Shown in pieces: positions 34,001 through 64,000 of a DNA stretch of 64,000 nt (positions are counted from its first letter, which is position 1; each line of letters starts with the position of its first letter). Below the pieces are notes generated by a model. That model saw only the letters and a program-made list of their open reading frames with translations. It had not been told where the DNA came from and ran no database searches. This DNA comes from Colius striatus (Eukaryota; Chordata; Aves; Coliiformes; Coliidae): contig NC_084767.1 in NCBI RefSeq assembly GCF_028858725.1, forward strand, positions 34,823,519 to 34,887,518, written 5' to 3'. The translations under genes were made by a program, and so were the position numbers.

Positions 34001-37000
34001 ATCACTTAGTGTAGCCTTTGTGAGAAGTTCATGCCACAGGCCATCAGATATCCTAATCAGAGTGACCAGAAATACAGTTTTCTTGAGTTTTATGTGCAGG
34101 GAACTGTGTGCATAAGAAGTGAGGTTAGTTTGTGCTCTGTTCGTGGTTTTATTACTGGTGGTTAGTCTGTATTTTTTTTGCAGTGATTAGTATTTTATCA
34201 GTCTGCCATAACATTGAAATGATACCCGTTTTCTCAATCTCTTTCTCCCTCTTTCCTTTTTCTCTTATTGGAATAAGAGACTAATTGAGCCCTGTAGATA
34301 TGTTGTAAAGAGTAACTTCTAGCACTTCCAGGTCCCTAGATCAGTCAAAATAATCAGATCTGACACAAATTGTTGTGTCAAGTCGTTGGTCTGACTCCAG
34401 CCCATGAGGTAGGTGCTGCTGCTGCACACATCAGTTTTACTGGTGCAGCCAAGGCATGTATATAGGTGGTCAGACAGTCTCCTGCTGGATCTCTAGTGAA
34501 GTGGAAAGTATTTATTTGGAACCTGCACTTCTGTTGCCATGCCAATAATTTTCTTGCAGGACCATTAAAATTCTGAATCAGGCCTCAGAAACAGCTGAGG
34601 CTGAAATGGCTTAAAATCATTATTAAGCAGTCTATTTACTATTTGCTTGTGAAAAACCAGAATGCAAGTAAATCATGTGTATGAGCTTTATCCTGTGATC
34701 ATGAGGGATAGAAATACGCATTTAAGGAGTCGGCAAGCAGAAGTTCCCATCTGCTTAAGCCATGAACTGAGACTGCAAGTGAGGTATTTGCAGCCAAATA
34801 GAAGCAAGCAGCAGCATCAAAAAGCCTTGATCTGGGCACTGTGTTAACCCTAGCACAGCAACCAACCACAAGAGGTACTCTCAGCTTTTCCTGGTGCAAA
34901 CCAACAGCGGCAAACAAGCTTCAGGCTCAAGAAGCCTTCTCTTATTCTGGGTTGTAGTGCGGGAGGTAGGCAGAGGAACTGCTGAGGGAGGGAAGCAGGA
35001 GGAAGGGCAGTCTGGTTCATGATCTGTCTCTGGTGGGATGCCAGCTGGTAGACCTATGGCTCTGTGCTGGTGTATGGCAGCAAAGCAGAAGCTCTTGCAC
35101 TTGGAGTTTTCCCTCCTTCCACCATCACTGTACAAACCTGCTGCTTTTGGCAGTTTTTTTTTATTGAGGCATCTTTTGAAAGTCCTAAAGTAGTCTAAAG
35201 TAGACGTAGTCCAAGGATTACTGGTCTCTGCTCCAAGGATAAGAGACAACCTGCAGGCTCACCACTGTGAAGCATTACCCATGACAACCGTGACTGATGG
35301 AGATGTCTGCATGCTTCTGCTGAGCAGAATGAGCTCAACATCCTGACTGAGCACTGCATGAGGCCTTGGCTGCTAACAGTGGAGCTCTGCGCTTTGCCCA
35401 GCTTTGCTTTCTTCACCTTCTCAATGATCACATCTTTTCTCTCAGCAATGACTCCAGCTCTCTTGGAGGCAAAGTCATGCAGAATGCAAGGTGCAGTACA
35501 CAACGACAAGATAGGACAACGTAGACAAATTGATGTCTGGTTGAGATGTAACTAAACTACTTAAAAGCTTCCCTGCCTCCCATGGCTGAATGCAAGGAAG
35601 ATCCAGAACACTATTGTTTCTGAGTAGATGTTTTCCCATTTAGAGAATCCCATGTTCCCACTTCATCACACACTCTGATGAATTAGTTTAACTACAGGGA
35701 TAGTACATATATGTGGAGAGAGAAGTAAAATCATTTTGTCACCACCTCTCAGCACATGAATAAGCCATGCCAGCATGCTTTTCACAATCTCTTTAGCTCT
35801 TCTAAATGTTATAAAAACAAGCAGAAACAAAAGAAGATTGTAGGCCTAAGTCAGAAGGAGTAAACTCTCTTATCTGCCCTCTTAAGTGAAGAGTATCTAT
35901 AGTTATATGCCTATTCATCACGTATACAGGATGTTTGGTATCCTGCAATATGGCCATAAAATTTACATTATTGGAATATTGTAATTTATAAAATTAATTG
36001 ATGATGTCAGCAACTAAAACATTTCATAGTTTATAGGTCCATTATATTCGCAGTATAGAAATTATGCCAGAAGCAATCAGTGTTTAGTATTTGCAAATCA
36101 AGAGTTTCCTTCTGTAGTTCATACACATTCTTCTGCCCTGAGACTAGAAATACAGAAATATATTACATCTCTATACACAACACAAATACAGACATATATT
36201 TGCAAGCTCTGTAAATATGTGCTAAAGATACTACATTTTTGGAAGGTATTTTTAAAGAAGAATTACCTGTTTTGTAAATGAAAGTTTTATTGTTGGCAGG
36301 AATTATGTGCAAAGTATCATTCAGCATCTTTCTTGCAGGAGAGCTGGGGGAGATTAAACTGTTTGACTTGTTTAAACGAGCTAGGCAATTTCTCTCAATG
36401 TTACTGAAACCAAAGATTCAGAAATGTGGTGGACAACATGCCTCTTTATGCTGCTCATTCTCTTCCCTCAATAGAACCCACAAACAGTTGCAGTCACGCT
36501 CAGATGGCGAGAGCTCATGCTGGTGAATCAAGTTCGACACCAGGTGCCCCTCTCCTTCAGCCGCTGCACACTCAACACAAAGTCATTGCTTAGTGTTGCT
36601 GCTGTCATTTAACATGTGTTCAGAAAATCAATCTGGGTGCATGGAAAAACATGTTGCATGTAGGTGAATTTAGGACCGGCTTCTAGAGAAATTAACCTTG
36701 TACTTTTCCCAGGTAATTATGTGTTCTGTGAACATGCAGTGGAAACATCTCTCAAGCCTGCAGTTAAGTGTTGAGTTGAGGAACATTGTTTGCCAAGAAT
36801 GTGTTAACTTAATGACAGTGAGGCACTGAAGCCTCAGGATTTTATTTAAATGTCAACTTTTCTTAAAGATTGTACTTCAGAAAATGTGGCAGGAGCACAT
36901 TTTGCTTGAAGTTGTCTTTTGCTTATCGCAAGTAGTTTGATTTATGTCCAAGGTCCCATCTGTTGGTTTTTATTGTTTTAATCTTAATACCTTATTTCAA

Positions 37001-37430
37001 TCTGGTTGCCTCCTCAAATCCTCCCAGATATTCTGCAATATTAAGTAGGATCTTGCAGCTTTTGTGAGAAGCAAAATCTATTGTATTTGTCCTATTTTTT
37101 TTTAAGTTTCTTTTTTTTCCTGTTGACATTGAACATCCACATGAACAAGCAAAACAAACTGACTCTGCAGGAGACAGATGAGAAATGCAGTGAAATATCT
37201 TGGGGCATAATCTAACGTTTAGATTAGACTCCAAGAATCTTTAGCCTTTCAACCTTCAATATTGCTTGCAATGACTGTATGTAAAAAAGACCCAATTTCA
37301 GGCAGTAGGTTGCTCCTTTATGTGTGCTGCTTTGCATTAATTTGATTTTTGGAATAAGAAAAGAACATATTTGAAGCTACTTGGAGCACAGTTGTTTTTC
37401 CATAAGTTTTGCTATTACTAATATTTCTTA
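31061..37430. other. Intergenic region between BMPR2 and FAM117B, left part
   Basis: About 6.4 kb without a gene or repeat I can name. Composition is mixed, with slightly higher GC at 31400-32700 and 34900-35500. A minus-strand ORF at 35195-35509 includes a lysine-rich stretch (ERKDVIIEKVKKAKLGK) that I cannot assign. It could be a pseudogene scrap or chance. No tRNA or other RNA gene was recognised by eye. Confidence 0.6.
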
Positions 37431-37785
37431 TAGAATCACAGAATGGTAGGGATTGGAAGGGAACTCTAAAAATCATCTAGTCCGACCCCCCTGCTAAAGC
37501 AGGTCCACTTAGATCAGGTCACTCAGGAATGTGTCCAGGAAGCTTTTGAAAACCTCCAGAGAAGACTCCCTAGCCTCCCTGGGCAGCCTGTGCCAGGGCT
37601 CCCTCACCCTCACAGTTAAGAAGTTTTTGTTTAAGTGGAACTTTTTATGTTCCAGCTTTTGTCCATTGCCTCTAGTCCTATCACTGGACACTACAGAAAA
37701 AAAGTGTTACCCCATCCTCTTGGCTAAACCTTTCAAATACTTGTAAGTATTAATGAGGTCTCCCCTCAGTCTCCTCTTCTCCAGG
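37431..37785 (-). mobile_element. CR1 LINE fragment
   Basis: About 355 bp matching the CR1 3' region on the minus strand. It begins TAGAATCACAGAATGGTAGG and includes AAAGCAGGTCCACTTAGATC and GGGCAGCCTGTGCCAGGGCT. Part of the decayed ORF2 C-terminus is readable on the minus strand ([20 protein letters not shown]). It is 5'-truncated, with no functional ORF. Confidence 0.92.
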
Positions 37786-39130
37786 CATATAAAGAAATAT
37801 AAGTTACACATAAATGCTTTGTTTTATATTCTCATAACTACTGTGTGGAGCAGTGCCATTTTTGCAGTGTGACAATAATGTCGGAAGTACTATAATTGTC
37901 ACAGATATCTTCTGCATTCAGAGTCGTGACTTGGCTCCATAACATGCATCAAACAAATAAATATGAATTTATAACTTTCCTTTTTTTGCTTCTTCAAAAC
38001 AGTAACAGGAATTAGAATGTAGTCAGAGTGTCTATGCATTAAAAACATCTTTATGGCACACTGCTTCTGAACAACTCCAATATTTCTGGGAAGGACAAAC
38101 TGCCCAGGGGATGAAAGCCTGCTGAGCAACTGTACTGGCAGTGGGTGCTGTCACAGCAGGAAGAACTGCAAAGAGAACTGCCTCTTCTGCTCTTGACTGA
38201 AAATGGCAGCAAAGAAGTGAAATAAATGCAGCATTGGTTAACCTGCTGTAGGATAACTGTGTGCTGTCCTGGGCTGCCAGCAACACAGCACACAGGCTTC
38301 ATTCTTTGCTCCAGATGTGCTGGGGTACTGGTTTTCTACCTCCTGGATATTACCTGTGGAACACTGTGAAGCTCTGGTTCTCTTTTTCAATGGAGTTGCT
38401 GGGGGAATTATGAGATTCCTTTACCTCCCGTAGCAGCAGTACCCCATACTGTTCTCTGCCTCTCAGTTGTTCAGGGCGAGGAGAGTACTTGGGCATTTCA
38501 CTAGTTGAGTTATCTCAGATTTTGATGCTTTGCCACATAGTACCAGCAGTGCTGATGAAGCTACAAGAAAAGGACTGGGAAGTAGCCCTATGTGTGTAAC
38601 TTATAGGGAAATTTATGCAAATTGCTCACCTTAAGAATGGGATACAATAGGACTGATGGTGAAGCAGGCTTCATTCAAAAACAGCAAAGAGAAAGGAGAT
38701 TAAAAAAAAAACAAGCCCAAGCACAACCCCACTGAAGAAAAGAGAATCGTATGTAACTTGTTGTCACAGTTTCTATCACAGCAATGTTATTCAATTGCAA
38801 CATGCAAGTTATAGAGCAGTATTGAAAAGTATTTGGCTATGGTTCTAATAGTCCAGGACAGGCATTTGCAAAAAAGAGAGAAATTACTGATTCCTTCGTG
38901 CCACAAAGGCGCTAAAGCATGTTTACTTTGCCTTTAACTAATCCAACACACAAGCTAAGGCCTATTTCACACGAGTATTCACTTCTCTGATATACAAATC
39001 AGGCTCCGTGGATGCTAGCAGACAAGGATTTTTAGAAGCTTGCAGTGAGGATGCAACTGATCTAATGGAGGAGAGTAAGCACAGCAAATAAGAGAAAAGG
39101 GGGCCAAGTCTGCCTGGATATGACCCATGT
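37786..39130. other. Intergenic region upstream of the FAM117B CpG island
   Basis: AT-rich to mixed sequence with no recognised gene or repeat. A poly(A) run lies at about 38702-38711. Base composition changes sharply near 39130. Confidence 0.65.
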
Positions 39131-39410
39131 ACGCGGAGCCATCGTAACGCTAAGCTGAGGGCGAAGCGATTGGGTGAACAGAGACTGAGCCCCCGTCCTC
39201 CCGTGCAGGGCGTTCGCAGCGCCAGCGACCCCGCAGCCCTGCTTCTGGCCGGCAGCCGCCGCCCTGAACCGAGCCCTCGCTTCCGTGCCGCCGCCGCCCG
39301 ACCCTCCCGCAGCGCGCTGTCGGCCGCATGTTGCTTTAAGTGCTGCCCCCTCCTCGCCGCCCCGCCCCGCGCCTGGCGCACGCTCGGCCACTCAGGAGCG
39401 CGCTCCGCAG

Positions 39411-39480
39411 CCAATGGGCGCGCCGTAGCTGCGCGAGGAGAGCGGCGGCGCGCCCAATGGGAGGGCGCGGGGGGCGGGGC
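39411..39480 (+). promoter_or_regulatory. FAM117B: Paired CCAAT boxes and GC box
   Basis: CCAATGGG occurs at 39411 and CCAATGGG again at 39454, both on the plus strand, followed by GGGGCGGGGC at 39471. The first fits an NF-Y site with the preferred downstream GG; the last fits SP1/KLF. The spacing of 43 bp is near four helical turns, as is often seen for paired NF-Y sites. Confidence 0.6.
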
Positions 39481-39503
39481 GGGCAGCCGGGCCACTATTG
39501 TTG

Positions 39504-39590
39504 ATGAGGCGCACGGAGGCTGCGGGGGCAGTGAAGGGTTCCATGGTCAGCGGACGGCGCTCAGGGGACAGAGACACGGCCGCCGCTTGA
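39504..39590 (+). CDS. Upstream ORF in the FAM117B 5' UTR (28 codons)
   Basis: An ATG at 39504, with an in-frame ATG at 39543 in slightly better context (CCATGG), opens a frame that stops at TGA 39588-39590, 97 nt before the main start. If transcription begins upstream of about 39500, ribosomes would meet it first. If it begins later, only the second ATG or none would be included. The encoded peptide resembles nothing I know. This is a regulatory possibility rather than an established protein. Confidence 0.3.
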   Translation: MRRTEAAGAVKGSMVSGRRSGDRDTAAA

Positions 39591-39687
39591 AGCGTTGAGT
39601 CCCCGCCGCGAGGACCTGCCCGCGCTTCGTGCTTCTCCTTTCCTTCCCCGCCGCTGACTGTCTGCGAGCCCCGGCTACCGCCGGACA

Positions 39688-64000
<24,313 letters not shown>

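Overview
This is a stretch of bird nuclear DNA. The evidence is CR1 LINE fragments in both orientations, an avian ERVL-type LTR, and two vertebrate genes whose coding exons sit in large introns with GT-AG junctions. I cannot resolve the species. I see no bacterial, plasmid, CRISPR or phage material. Both genes lie on the + strand, in the order BMPR2 then FAM117B. As I recall it, that is also their order on human chromosome 2q33.

Positions 1-30945 (possibly to about 31060) hold the 3' part of BMPR2, the type II BMP receptor. It begins inside intron 3. Ten coding exons follow, corresponding to human exons 4-13: transmembrane segment, juxtamembrane, kinase domain, the 1280-nt tail exon and the final exon. 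They total 2699 nt, which is the length of human c.419-3117 as I remember it. A CR1-free 3' UTR of about 7 kb follows, with two candidate poly(A) signals. The signal peptide and ligand-binding exons 1-3 lie to the left of the window.

Positions about 31060-39130 are intergenic. They contain one CR1 fragment and no gene I recognise. From about 39130 to 40600 there is a CpG island with two CCAAT boxes, a GC box and the first exon of FAM117B (start codon 39688). Six more FAM117B exons run to 62717. The last exon, about 110 residues by comparison with the human protein, lies beyond the right edge.

Mobile DNA: seven CR1 pieces; two related LTR-like elements of about 1 kb in the same orientation, one in each gene (12171-13155 and 47870-48879, the second with a perfect 5-bp target duplication); one ERVL-type solo LTR in FAM117B intron 4; and one probable ancient MIR-like SINE.

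The two genes have no known shared pathway that the sequence shows. BMPR2 is a membrane serine/threonine kinase receptor. FAM117B is a low-complexity, phosphosite-rich intracellular protein of poorly known role. I found no convincing undescribed biological system. The most useful leads are the paired LTR family, the possible intronic polyadenylation form of BMPR2, post-transcriptional sites in the BMPR2 3' UTR, and the FAM117B upstream ORF.
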